DNA of 64,000 nucleotides, taken from positions 1 through 64,000 of the forward strand of contig CBDCPE010000004.1 in assembly GCA_965220055.1 (NCBI GenBank), given 5' to 3'. A model generated the notes under the pieces. It did no database searches, had not been told where the DNA came from, and saw only the letters and a program-made list of their open reading frames with translations. Each line of letters begins with the position of its first letter. Within the stretch, counting starts at the first letter, position 1. This DNA comes from Bin87 sp965220055 (GTDB lineage: Bacteria; Chloroflexota; Dehalococcoidia; Lucifugimonadales; UBA3495). Below are positions 1 through 9,034 of the stretch, piece by piece. The position numbers were made by a program, and so were the translations under genes.

Positions 1-838
1 TCGACAACGGGCCCATCTTATGCTCGCCCACGTAGTCGAACCCGAAGTGCAGCGATAGTCCGCGAGTGGGAGCCTTGAATACCAGTTGCGTCATCCCAGC
101 GTCCCGCAACTGGGCTTTCAGGTCCTCGTCCAGGTCCAGATCGTCCATCCAGTGCGGGACCGAAACCTCCAGGATGTCCGGCGGCTCCTGCCACTGTTCC
201 TGAGGCAAATCGAAGGTCAGGCGCCGCCACATGTACGGGGCCTGCATGTATCGCGTCCCGAACAGCAACTGTCTGGCGTGAAAAGACCGCTCCGGCGCAT
301 CGCAAATCTGCCGGTCGGTCTGCACTATGCCCTCTCCGCTCGCGAAGTGGGCCTCCATTTTGTCGCACGCTCGGTTGAACACCCGGGTGAACAGTCGCTG
401 GTTTTCCTCGGAGAAAGCCAGGGCGTCCCGGTTGCGGGTGAACCCTTCCACGAAATACTGCGTCAGGTCGGGCCGGCGCACCACTCCCAGCTGGCTGAAG
501 AACGCCAACCCTCCGTTGTCCAGCCGGAATACCGTCTCTGGCCAGACCTTGGTGGCGGCGCGGCCGGCAGCGTTGGCTTCCGTCGCCTCAGATTCCAGCG
601 CGTCCGCCTCCGCCAGCAACTCCGACCGATTTTGCTCCGGCAAATCCTGGAAGATCGGCATCCTCCCGACAATCCACTCTTCTGACGGATTGTACAAAGG
701 ACTGTCGACGCGCTGCCCCCGCCGCGCTATGGCACACAGCCGCGTCAGGGCCACTTCGAAATCAGGGACGATTTCGGGTCCGGACAGGGGCGACTTGGCA
801 TCGGGCCGGTCGGCGGTATTGGCGATAGGGCTAGTCAA
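1..838 (-). CDS. Hypothetical protein, 3' end outside window
   Basis: An open frame on the minus strand runs off the left edge with no stop, giving about 279 codons. The proposed start is a TTG at 838-836, with GGGAGAGA (850-843) a few bases upstream as ribosome binding site; a stop lies upstream in a neighbouring frame and no better start was found. The protein reads like a soluble globular protein with many acidic and aromatic residues (for example SPLYNPSEEW and YMQAPYMWRRL) and has no signal peptide or membrane segment. I do not recognise the family. Plus-strand frames over the same DNA have the arginine- and serine-rich look of shadows. The assignment rests on frame length, codon-like composition and the RBS. 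Confidence 0.6.
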   Translation of the reverse strand, partial: MTSPIANTADRPDAKSPLSGPEIVPDFEVALTRLCAIARRGQRVDSPLYNPSEEWIVGRMPIFQDLPEQNRSELLAEADALESEATEANAAGRAATKVWPETVFRLDNGGLAFFSQLGVVRRPDLTQYFVEGFTRNRDALAFSEENQRLFTRVFNRACDKMEAHFASGEGIVQTDRQICDAPERSFHARQLLFGTRYMQAPYMWRRLTFDLPQEQWQEPPDILEVSVPHWMDDLDLDEDLKAQLRDAGMTQLVFKAPTRGLSLHFGFDYVGEHKMGPLS

Positions 839-1142
839 GGTATCTCTCCCGGGAAACGGAGTGCGAGGGGGTGGCCGCAGCAGTCGCCAGCCGCCTTCCA
901 GCGCGTCAGATCGAACACATGTCAGCCGATGGCAGTCTGGTTAAACGAGGGCATTGGGTTGCACAATCGCAAGGCCGCCGGCGCCACCAAATATGAGCAG
1001 AAATACTGCGAGAATATGCTACCCCTAACCGCCCCTACTGTCAAAAACCCGGCGCGCAAATTCCCGCCTTTTCATGCTCCTATCCAGCCACGATGCAACA
1101 ATCGTCGCCCGCCTCGAAAGCCCGCCGGACCAATGATTGGTT
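839..1142. other. Intergenic, no gene seen
   Basis: This spacer lies between two divergent genes. Short plus-strand frames are present but have no convincing start or protein-like composition. It should hold the promoters of both neighbours; I could not pick a clear -35/-10 pair. Confidence 0.4.
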
Positions 1143-1850
1143 ATGGACGTAGTCAATAGTCGGTTCCGCCAGTTTCGTCGCTCGACACGCGATCTGCTGG
1201 TTGTAGCAGTCGCGATCGCGGTGGTCGTTGCTTTTGTCTTTCTCCTCAATCTTTGGCTGACCGATCCCGACCATACCAATGCTGACATCGGAAGGATCAG
1301 CGACATAGTTAGCATTGTCCAACTGTCTGCCGCCGCCGTCATCATCGTCGCGGGAGGTGTATTTGCCTACCGAAAACTGCAACTATTCCGCGATTTCGAA
1401 CCACATCTCACGGTCACTCGATCAGCCACGCACCGCACCGTTGGCGCGCAATACGTGCATATCGCGGTAACCGGAACCTTGCACAATAGCTCCAAGGTCA
1501 GGGTAGAGATACGTGAAAGTTTCTTCAGGCTGCACCAGATCCAGCCTTTTGACGACGAATATATCGAAGCTCTTTATGAGGCAGCGTTCAACTCCGAAAC
1601 CCACACGGATATCGACTGGCCTGTGCTGGACGAAGCATTCCACCGCCTGGCGCCCAATGAGCTAGTTATTGAGCAGGGAGAGTACCATCACGAACCTTGT
1701 GAATTCATCGTATCCAGAGATGTTGAAACCGTACTGATATATTCGTACTTCTATAACTCCGCTCATTTTGAACATTCACATTCCGCTCAAGGATGGACGG
1801 CTACAACAGTCTATTATATGGTAGAAATAGGCTACCATGGTGCTGATTAA
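1143..1850 (+). CDS. Small membrane protein of unknown function
   Basis: About 235 residues from the ATG at 1143; a TTG two codons upstream is also possible. The N-terminus is basic, followed by two hydrophobic segments at roughly residues 18-40 and 55-78 separated by an acidic loop. The rest is a soluble domain of about 150 residues rich in His, Glu and aromatic residues. This suggests an inner-membrane-anchored protein with its large domain on one side. Base composition is clearly lower in GC than the flanking genes, as is common for accessory DNA. It lies upstream of an IS5-type element. I do not recognise the domain. Confidence 0.6.
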   Translation: MDVVNSRFRQFRRSTRDLLVVAVAIAVVVAFVFLLNLWLTDPDHTNADIGRISDIVSIVQLSAAAVIIVAGGVFAYRKLQLFRDFEPHLTVTRSATHRTVGAQYVHIAVTGTLHNSSKVRVEIRESFFRLHQIQPFDDEYIEALYEAAFNSETHTDIDWPVLDEAFHRLAPNELVIEQGEYHHEPCEFIVSRDVETVLIYSYFYNSAHFEHSHSAQGWTATTVYYMVEIGYHGAD

Positions 1851-1946
1851 CCGAGGGGACTCATGTTACCTGGCAATAAACAACCCGAAATTAGAGGTCG
1901 GCGCGTACGACTGATAGAAGGTACCGCCCCGCGCGTGGCATCCCCC

Positions 1947-1984
1947 AAAGCTTGGGATCCAGACAACCCCCCCGGTGGTAAGCT
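1947..1984. repeat. 38-bp imperfect direct repeat, left copy
   Basis: AAAGCTTGGGATCC is followed by a C-run and GG.GG.AAGCT. It matches 3012-3049 at about 32 of 38 positions in the same orientation, so the two copies bracket the IS5-type element. Each copy contains the inverted pair AGCTT...AAGCT and could form a hairpin. Confidence 0.6.
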
Positions 1985-2120
1985 GTCGCAGGGAACGAAA
2001 CCGTCCGGGCAATCTTAAATCGTCTAGAAATACCCACGATATGAACCGAGGTCGAGAGATGTCCAACGAGGAGCCACGTTCTGCTCAGCATAATAGGAGC
2101 CTCTCAGGTTGTTCTGAGAG

Positions 2121-2974
2121 CCTGTCTACGATCTTTTGAGGATTAGCACCATGAAGGCAAGCACCGCCATTTGCAGGCTGGTATTGAGCTTCCTTTCACA
2201 GTTCTTCCAGAGTCGGCGGCACTTTTCCAGCCAGGCGAAAGATCGTTCCACCATCCATCGCTTTGGAAGCACCACGAAGGTGTGCAGTTCGTTGCGTTTC
2301 ACGACTGCCACTGCGGCTCCCAACCGGCTTTGCACCGCAGCGGCAAAGGGCTTCCCGGTGTAACCCCCGTCGACCAGCACCTTTCGGACTTGGCTGAGGT
2401 CGGCCCGGTTTTCGTCAAACATCGCCAAAGCCCCAGCCCGGTCGGCAACATTGGCGGTAGTCACGTGTATCGCATGGGGCAATCCTTGCGTGTCCACCGC
2501 GATGTGACGCTTGATTCCGGACACCTTCTTGCCCGCGTCATAGCCCTTGTGCCCGGCGGTGTCCGGGTTCTTGACGCTCTGGGAGTCCACGATGCAGAAG
2601 CTGGTCTGCTCTTTCCGTCCATTGCTTTGCCGGACCGCGCCAACCGATTTTTAAGGACTTGCTCCAGAATGGATTCTTTCGCCGGGCCAGGCTGCTCGCT
2701 CCATTGCCGGAAATACTGGTAGCAAGTGCGCCAATTGGGGAAGTCCGCAGGCAGCATTCGCCACTGGCACCCGCTTTTCAAGAGGTACAGCACGCCGCAG
2801 CAAACGTCATATAAGTCCACGGTGCGGGGTTTGGTCCGGCGGCGAGCCGACTCCAACGTCGGCAGAATCCGGGCGAATTGCTTTCGGCTGATGTCGCTGG
2901 GATAGGAATGAGACATGATTACCCCTCCCCTGATAATAGTCTCAACTTAACCTATTTCAGAGATCGTAGACAGG
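2121..2974 (-). mobile_element. IS5-family insertion sequence (IS427-like)
   Basis: The element is about 854 bp. Its ends are inverted: CCTGTCTACGATCT at 2121-2134 on the plus strand and the same sequence on the minus strand at the right end (2974-2961). Immediately outside each end is the same 9-mer TTCTGAGAG (2112-2120 and 2975-2983), which looks like a target-site duplication. A duplication of 9 bp is longer than usual for IS427-like members, so part of it may belong to the inverted repeats. The interior is filled by one transposase split over two frames. The matching ends and duplication suggest a fairly recent, complete insertion. Confidence 0.85.
2126..2916 (-). CDS. IS5-family transposase, two frames (orfA/orfB)
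   Basis: The first frame (2916 to about 2620) encodes the N-terminal DUF4096-type domain, including LLKSGCQWRMLP and FPNWRTCYQYF. The second frame (from about 2620 to 2126) encodes the DDE catalytic part: DSQSVK, VDGGYTG and the C-terminal RWMVERSFAWL region. The join needs a -1 shift near 2620, around the run GGAAAGAG, where the minus-one frame reads KEQTSFCIVDSQSVK as in intact relatives. This split is the normal arrangement for the IS427 group, where a -1 frameshift makes the full enzyme of about 265 residues. Both catalytic halves look intact, so the element may be active. Confidence 0.85.
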
Positions 2975-3011
2975 TTCTGAGAGGGGCGCTGCTCCCAAGG
3001 CCAACCAAGTT

Positions 3012-3049
3012 AAAGCTTGGGATCCTAGCAAGCCCCCCGGCGGCAAGCT
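3012..3049. repeat. 38-bp imperfect direct repeat, right copy
   Basis: Partner of 1947-1984 in the same orientation, lying just beyond the right end of the IS5-type element. It carries the same AAAGCTTGGGATCC core and C-run. Confidence 0.6.
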
Positions 3050-3216
3050 CCATCCCAAATTCAAGCCTTCGGCCGTAAACCAGCGCGCCGAAACCTGACG
3101 CCGGAAATCCATTTGCACAAAACTGATCAGCACGGCCCGCCGTGCTGTCTCTTTGTGAACCTCTGGGTAGTCCGGATCGTCATCTGCAGTTCATCACCCG
3201 CCGGCCGCCAACCCCA

Positions 3217-4390
3217 ATGATCCACCGCCTGAAGTCTCGTATCGCCTACCCGCCGGCCTTGCTCGCCGGTCTCTTGCTGGCCTTGGCGGTTGCCTGCACT
3301 CAAGATGCGATCCCCCCGCCGACCCCGTCCAGCCCCGCCACAGAGCCAACACCGGTCCGGTCCGCCGCAGAAACCTCCGAGCCTCCGCTGGAAGCCGTCG
3401 ACCCATTCGTGGCCGGCGGACGTTTCGACGCAGTCCAGAGACGCGGTCATCTCGTCTGCGCCAACAACATCAACGTCGTCGGTTTCGGCGCCATCGACCC
3501 AGACCGCAACACCGTCGGCTTCGACATCGACCTCTGCCGCGCCATCGCCGCCGCCGTCCTTGGCGACCCTGACGCCCTGGAATTGCGCCCCACTGTTGCG
3601 GCCGCCCGCGGTCCCGTCATCCAGTCGGGCGAGGTCGATTTATGTCACGCAACACCACCTGGACCAGCTCCCGAGACGCCCAGTGGGAGAACTTCGCTCC
3701 CACCATGTTCTACGACGGCCAGGGATTCATGGTGCTCAAATCCCTCGGCGTCGTATCCCTGCCCGAACTGGACGGCTCCAGCGTCTGCGTACAGCAGGGC
3801 ACCACCACCGAGCTCAACCTCCAGGACTACATCAACCAGAACGACCTGGATATCTCCATCCTGACCTTCGAGGATTTCGCGGCCAGCGAGGCGGCCTACG
3901 CCAGCGCCCAGTGCGACGCCATGACCGCCGACCGCTCCGGGCTGGTCAGCATCCGCTCTGGTCTCGCCGACCCCAACGCCCATATCATCCTGCGCGAGGT
4001 CATTTCCGAAGAGCCACTCGGACCCGTGGTACCCCACGGTGACGAGCAATGGTTCGACATCGTCAAGATGGTGATGTCCGTCCTCATCTATGCCCAGGCC
4101 TACGGCGTTACCTCAGACACCGTCCCAACCACACCCACTGGCAATAGCGCCGTCGACCGAATCTTCGGCCTCGAAGGCTCCTTCGGCCAGGAGAGCGTGG
4201 GCCTGTCGCCCACCGTCGCCCAGAACGTCATACGAGCCGTAGGCAACTATGGCGAGATATACGACCGTCAGACCGTCACCTCACGCCCCTGGGCTTGGAA
4301 CGACGCGGCAGCCGTAACGCTCTTTGGGCCGACGCCCCATGCGTCAATTGCCCCAGGGGCGGCCAGATCTACGCCCCTCCACTGCGCTAG
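3217..4390 (+). pseudogene. Amino-acid ABC transporter binding lipoprotein, two frameshifts
   Basis: The product resembles the AapJ/BztA periplasmic binding proteins for polar amino acids. From ATG 3217 there is a signal peptide ending LALAVAC, a lipobox-like site, then a Pro/Thr linker and the binding fold. The frame is lost near 3640: the first frame reaches SGEVDL and the next frame resumes with SRNTTWTSSRD, as in intact relatives, so one base is missing. A second single-base loss near 4285 separates YDRQTVT from TPLGLERRGSRNALWAD; the true end is GGQIYAPPLR with stop at 4390. The downstream permease and ATPase genes (aapQMP) are absent. It is either a decayed orphan gene or an intact gene with two sequencing indels. 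Confidence 0.8.
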
Positions 4391-4554
4391 CCGTTTGCCC
4401 TGTTGTTGCGCCACCGGACCGGGGCATTCGCGGCAAGTATGGGCATGACCGGGCCCAAAAACGGATACAATGGACCCGTCATCGTCCATCATACGGACCT
4501 GCTCAGAACGCTTCGACCGGAACAACTATAACCGCCTTCTCAGGAGGTGCCACA

Positions 4555-6246
4555 GTGGTTAACAGCATTGATACCCGCCTCCCCATCGGCGACATCCTGG
4601 ATCTGCAGACCGATCGCTTCCCCGAGCGCGAAGCCCTCGTCCATGCCGCCACCGGCGACCGGCTCACCTACCGAGAGTTTCATGCCGAGGTGGAACGCGT
4701 GGCCCGAGGCCTCCTGTCCATCGGCATCGAAAAGGGCCAGCACGTTGGCATCTGGGCCACCAACTACACCGAGTGGGTGCTGTCCCAGTTCGCCACCGCG
4801 AAGATCGGCGCCGTCCTCGTCACCGTCAACCCGGCCTACCGTACCCACGAACTCGCCTACGTGCTGGAGCAGGCCCAGATCAGCGCCCTGGTGTTCATCG
4901 GCCGTTTCCGAACCTCGGACTACGGGTCGATGGTCAACGAGCTGGTTCCCGAGCTCGCAGCCGCGTCGCCCGGTGAGCTCAACTCCACTCGCTTCCCCCA
5001 CCTGCGCCATGTCATCTTCATCCCGCCCCACGACGACGCCTCCACCCCCACTCCCCCCGGCATGTGGCGCTGGGACGACCTGCTGACCCTCGCCGAGCAG
5101 ACGAGCCCCGACGACCTCCGCCACCTCCAGGCCCAGTGCGGCCCCGACGATGTCATCAACATCCAGTATACCTCTGGCACCACTGGTAACCCCAAGGGCG
5201 CGATGCTCACCCACCACAACCTGGTCGCCAACGCCCTGCACGTCGGCGACGCCATGGAGATGGACGAGCGCGATCGCCTCTGCATCCCCGTGCCCTTCTA
5301 TCACTGCTTCGGATGCGTCATGGGCAGCCTCAACTGCGTCGTCCACGGCTCCACCATGATCATCCCCGCTCAGCACTTTGATCCCCTCCAGACCCTGCGC
5401 GCCATATCCACTGAGCGCTGCACCGCCGTCCACGGTGTGCCAACCATGTTCATCGCTCAGCTCGGCCATCCCGACTTTGCCCAGTTCGACCTCGCCTCCC
5501 TACGGACCGGCATCATGGCCGGTTCCCCCTGTCCCATCGAGGTTATGCGCGAGGTCATCGACCGCATGGGCGCGGACCGCATCACCATCGCCTACGGCCA
5601 GACCGAGGCTTCCCCGGTCGTCACCCAGACCCTCGCCGACGACAGCATCGAGCGCCGCGTCTCCACCGTGGGCAAGGTCCTGCCCAATGTGGAGGTTCGC
5701 CTGGTTGATCCCGACAGCAATCAGCTGGTGGAGATCGGCCAGCAGGGCGAGCTCCAGACCCGCAGCAGCATGGTGATGAAGGGCTACTTCAACATGCCCG
5801 AGGCTACCGCCGACGCCATCGACGCCGCCGGCTGGCTGCACACCGGCGACCTCGCCACCGTCGATGAGGACGGCTATTACAAGATCACCGGCCGCCTCAA
5901 GGACATGATCATCCGTGGCGGTGAGAACGTCTACCCCCGCGAGATCGAGGAATTCCTGTACACCCACCCGGAGATCGACGATGTGCAGGTTATCGGCGTG
6001 CCCGACCAGCGGTTCGGCGAGGAAGTCATGGCGTGGGTCCGCCTCAAGCCCGACGCCGACGCCACTGAAGAATCAATCCGCGATTTCTGCCGCGGCAAGA
6101 TCGCCCACTATAAGGTCCCCCGCTACGTCAAGCTCACCGACGAATTCCCCATGACCGTCACCGGCAAGGTCCAAAAGTTCCGCATGCGCGAACAGTCCAT
6201 CGCAGAACTGGGCCTGCAAGCAGCGGCCGGCGTTCAAACCGCGTGA
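4555..6246 (+). CDS. AMP-forming acyl-CoA synthetase
   Basis: Adenylates a carboxylic (probably fatty) acid with ATP and transfers it to CoA. The start chosen is GTG 4555, because CAGGAGGTG lies 9 bases upstream; the longer upstream frame overlaps the preceding gene. The protein has about 563 residues, normal for the FadD/AMP-binding family. Visible motifs are the P-loop YTSGTTGNPKG, the A5-type AYGQTEASP, the A7/A8 segment WLHTGDLATVDEDGY with GRLKDMIIRGGENVYP, and the C-terminal catalytic lysine region VTGKVQKF. It is closest in look to the medium/long-chain group typified by FadD-like proteins, but the substrate cannot be read from sequence. The next gene starts 4 bp after its stop. Confidence 0.9.
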   Translation: MVNSIDTRLPIGDILDLQTDRFPEREALVHAATGDRLTYREFHAEVERVARGLLSIGIEKGQHVGIWATNYTEWVLSQFATAKIGAVLVTVNPAYRTHELAYVLEQAQISALVFIGRFRTSDYGSMVNELVPELAAASPGELNSTRFPHLRHVIFIPPHDDASTPTPPGMWRWDDLLTLAEQTSPDDLRHLQAQCGPDDVINIQYTSGTTGNPKGAMLTHHNLVANALHVGDAMEMDERDRLCIPVPFYHCFGCVMGSLNCVVHGSTMIIPAQHFDPLQTLRAISTERCTAVHGVPTMFIAQLGHPDFAQFDLASLRTGIMAGSPCPIEVMREVIDRMGADRITIAYGQTEASPVVTQTLADDSIERRVSTVGKVLPNVEVRLVDPDSNQLVEIGQQGELQTRSSMVMKGYFNMPEATADAIDAAGWLHTGDLATVDEDGYYKITGRLKDMIIRGGENVYPREIEEFLYTHPEIDDVQVIGVPDQRFGEEVMAWVRLKPDADATEESIRDFCRGKIAHYKVPRYVKLTDEFPMTVTGKVQKFRMREQSIAELGLQAAAGVQTA

Positions 6247-6250
6247 TTCT

Positions 6251-7213
6251 GTGCTGACCCGCCTCATCCTGCCGGCCGTCCTCCTGTTCGTCCTGCTGGT
6301 AGTACCGACGGTGTCCGCGGAGTTGATAGCGCCCCACCATCCTGAGCGGGGTACCCTGGCGTCCCGGCTGGCTCCGCCAGCATGGCACGACGGTGGCAGC
6401 GGTAAGCACGTCCTCGGCACGGACCATCTGGGGCGCGACATCCTGAGCCGGGTCATCCACGGCGGGCGTATTCAACTGCTGCTGGTTTTGGGAACCCTGG
6501 GCAGTGGAGGGATTCTCGGCGTCATTTTGGGTTATGCTGCCGGCAGCCGGGGCGGTTGGCGAGATGCCGCAATAATGAGAGCAGTGAGCGCAGCGCGCTG
6601 GATTTTCGTTGGGCTGGGGTTGTTGGGTTTGTGGTTTGACCTGGTTCTGGGTCTCATTTTCACACTCGTCGCGCTTCTGGTCATCGCGCCGCGAGGGAAC
6701 TTTCGCCAGCGATTCCGAAGTTTCCGGAATCTCCGCAGTTTTGTGGAAAACCCGGCGATACGTCGGCTGACTGATACGGTGCAGTTCTGCGGGGTGTTCC
6801 TGCCGTCCCTGTTTTTGACCGCAATGTTGGGGCCAAACACCGTGTCGTTAGTAGGTGTGATTGCGCTGGCCTTGGTCCCGTCCTACGCTCAAGCCACTCG
6901 GGAATGGGTACGCCGGGAACGGGAGTTTCCCCAATCATCCCGTGCCCGCCCATTCAGACGGTTGGCCTCGCTGGTCGCCCTGCACACTGGCATCATAATC
7001 GGCCTGACAACTTGGGTTAGTTACTTGGGAACAGGAGTCCCGCATCCCAGTCCGAGCTGGGGTTTGATGCTGTCCGATGGGCGGAGCTTGCTCGTTACGG
7101 CCTGGTGGATAGCTGCTTTTCCTGCTCTGGCGATAGCGATGACGATAGCAAGCGCCATCGCGCTGCACAAATGTCTCGCCCGGCAGGCAAACCGCGCGGA
7201 AGCCCGCGCCTGA
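6251..7213 (+). CDS. OppC/DppC-like ABC permease subunit, divergent
   Basis: Starts at GTG 6251, four bases after the synthetase stop, so translation may be coupled. The N-terminus has a membrane segment and then HVLGTDHLGRDILSRVIHGGRIQL, the conserved entry of OppC-type permeases for peptides or nickel. The C-terminus keeps WVSYLGTGVPHPSPSWGLML and a last membrane segment. The middle, where the family has the cytoplasmic EAA loop contacting the ATPase, is hard to recognise and rich in Arg/Phe. No OppB, ATPase or binding-protein partner is adjacent. It may be an orphan or degenerating subunit; function is uncertain. Confidence 0.65.
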   Translation: MLTRLILPAVLLFVLLVVPTVSAELIAPHHPERGTLASRLAPPAWHDGGSGKHVLGTDHLGRDILSRVIHGGRIQLLLVLGTLGSGGILGVILGYAAGSRGGWRDAAIMRAVSAARWIFVGLGLLGLWFDLVLGLIFTLVALLVIAPRGNFRQRFRSFRNLRSFVENPAIRRLTDTVQFCGVFLPSLFLTAMLGPNTVSLVGVIALALVPSYAQATREWVRREREFPQSSRARPFRRLASLVALHTGIIIGLTTWVSYLGTGVPHPSPSWGLMLSDGRSLLVTAWWIAAFPALAIAMTIASAIALHKCLARQANRAEARA

Positions 7214-7581
7214 GCCGTCCACACATACCCGGTTTGAGGCAGAAAGTCGTCAGCATCTGAATTTGCAGGACCGGAGCCGTCCCGTGGAAAAACACCCAAT
7301 CCTGAAAATCCTTCAATCCGGTGAATCCAGATTCTGACGACCTCCGGACAACCGGCCCAACGAAGCGACCAGTGCCTCCGCCTCCGCCGGTCCCCGCAGC
7401 TCAATCACCCGAAGGTGCGGAAACTCCCCGTCGTCGAAAATCCGCCGGTACTCCCGCCGCACCCGCCGGTGGCTGGTCACTGCCCACAGGATGATCGAGT
7501 CCCGGCTGAGGAAGGACTTCCTGAAACTTTCCCGGTTGCCCGAGAACAGTTCTTCCCGCGTTATCGCCCGTCTGATGGTAC

Positions 7582-9034
7582 CTCGACTTTGTACAAAAGC
7601 TAGCAGAATTATAAGAACAGGGTAAGCTCGACCAAATCACTACAAGAGGTCGAGCATGCCTACCCTGCCCGCAGTCATAGTAACCCTGCTGCTGCCCTTT
7701 GAGCACCTGTTTGACCCCAGGACCTGGCGCAAGGCTCAACTCCTGGCGGTAGGAGCGATCCTGTCTCCCGGCAAGCGCACCGTGTCCTCCGCCCTCAACA
7801 TCCTGGGGATTGGGCAGCACGGCGACTTCGCCATCTATCACCACGTGCTCAACCGCGCCCAGTGGTCGCCACTGCGACTGAGCCGGGTGCTGTTGCTGCT
7901 GGTGGCCGGGCGTCTTGGTTCGTCCACCGAGCCGTTGGTGTTCGGCATTGACGAGACGGTGGAACGACGCTGGGGCCGGAAGATTGCGGCCAAGGGGCGG
8001 TACCGGGATCCCGTACGCTCCACCGACGACCAGGTGGTGATGACTCCCGGACTGCAATGGGTGAGCCTGATGTTGCTGACGCGTATCGGATGGGCGGGTC
8101 GACACTGGGCGCTGCCGTTTTTGACCGCGCTGGTGGTGTCGGCCCGCTATGACCGACGCAAAGGCCGCCGGCACAAGACGGTCACCGACTACGCCCAGCA
8201 GATGCTGGTCTGCCGGCGCCGGTGGCTGCCGGACCGGGACCTGGTGGTGGTGGCCGATGGCGGCTACGCCAAGCGGGAGTTCCTGCGGCATTGCCAGGGC
8301 ATGTCGAAGCCCGTTGTCGTCGTCACCAAACTGCGCAAGGATGCGTCCCTGCACCAGCCCGCGCCAGCGCGGCGGCCCGGCCAGATCGGGCGGCCCCGGG
8401 TGGTCGGAGCGCGACTGCCCAATCCCACTGCGGTACTGGACGATCCCGCTACCCAATGGACCCCCTACCGCGCCACCGGTTCCGACGGCAGTACCACCAT
8501 GGTCGAGCTCGCTTCGGGCGTGGCGCTGTGGTACCACGGCGGGCCGCCGCGCCTTCCCATACGTTGGGTCGTCGTCAGATACCTGGCGGAGCGCCGCGGG
8601 CCCTATGCCTTGCTATGCACCGACGTCGCGGCGGAACCGCTGCGGATATTGCAGTGGTATCTGCTGCGGTGGCAGGTCGAGGTGACCTTTGAGGAGCTGC
8701 GGGCTCACCTGGGCATGGAAACCCAGCGCCAGTGGTCGGAACGAGCCATCGCGCGGACCACCCCCGCGCTCTTTGGCTTGTTCAGCGTGGTGACGCTGGC
8801 GGCGGATATCCTGATCGGTCAGCAGGGTGGCATGGCTCCGCGCACCACGGCATGGTATGACAAGACCAGCCCTTCCTTCGCCGACGCCATCGCCCTGGTC
8901 AGACGACACCTCTGGGTGCAGCAGGGTACTTTTATGCCGTCCGAGCGCGAGCACGAATCGATAAAAGTCCCGCGCCTCTTGTACCGCAGGATGCTCGACA
9001 CGCTAGCCTATGCCGCTTGATTGTACAAAGCCGA
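7582..9034 (+). mobile_element. DDE insertion sequence inside kinase gene
   Basis: The element is about 1.45 kb. The ends are inverted: CTCGACTTTGTACAA at 7582 and, on the other strand from 9034, TCGGCTTTGTACAA. The same 8-mer GATGGTAC lies just outside both ends (7574-7581 and 9035-9042), a target-site duplication. One intact transposase fills the element. The interrupted kinase gene can be rejoined exactly by deleting the element plus one duplication. Confidence 0.9.
7656..9020 (+). CDS. DDE transposase (DDE_5 superfamily endonuclease type)
   Basis: A 454-residue intact frame starting at ATG 7656, with AAGAGGT upstream. The first catalytic Asp is in LVFGIDETVERRWG, the second in LVVVADGGYAKREF and the Glu in WQVEVTFEELRAHLG, the order expected for a DDE enzyme of the DDE_5 type. 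Other family-typical stretches are KGRYRDPVRS, RRPGQIGRPRV and ETQRQWSERAIARTTP. It catalyses movement of its own element. No frameshift or missing catalytic residue is visible, so it may be active. Confidence 0.9.
   Translation: MPTLPAVIVTLLLPFEHLFDPRTWRKAQLLAVGAILSPGKRTVSSALNILGIGQHGDFAIYHHVLNRAQWSPLRLSRVLLLLVAGRLGSSTEPLVFGIDETVERRWGRKIAAKGRYRDPVRSTDDQVVMTPGLQWVSLMLLTRIGWAGRHWALPFLTALVVSARYDRRKGRRHKTVTDYAQQMLVCRRRWLPDRDLVVVADGGYAKREFLRHCQGMSKPVVVVTKLRKDASLHQPAPARRPGQIGRPRVVGARLPNPTAVLDDPATQWTPYRATGSDGSTTMVELASGVALWYHGGPPRLPIRWVVVRYLAERRGPYALLCTDVAAEPLRILQWYLLRWQVEVTFEELRAHLGMETQRQWSERAIARTTPALFGLFSVVTLAADILIGQQGGMAPRTTAWYDKTSPSFADAIALVRRHLWVQQGTFMPSEREHESIKVPRLLYRRMLDTLAYAA

Noticed and set aside
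929..1159. 76-codon plus-strand frame in the first spacer
   Set aside because: No ribosome binding site, no motif and it overlaps the start of the next gene.
4540..5469. Long minus-strand open frame (309 codons) across the acyl-CoA synthetase gene
   Set aside because: It is antisense to a gene with all family motifs and reads as a Gly/Val/Asp-rich shadow with no recognisable motif.
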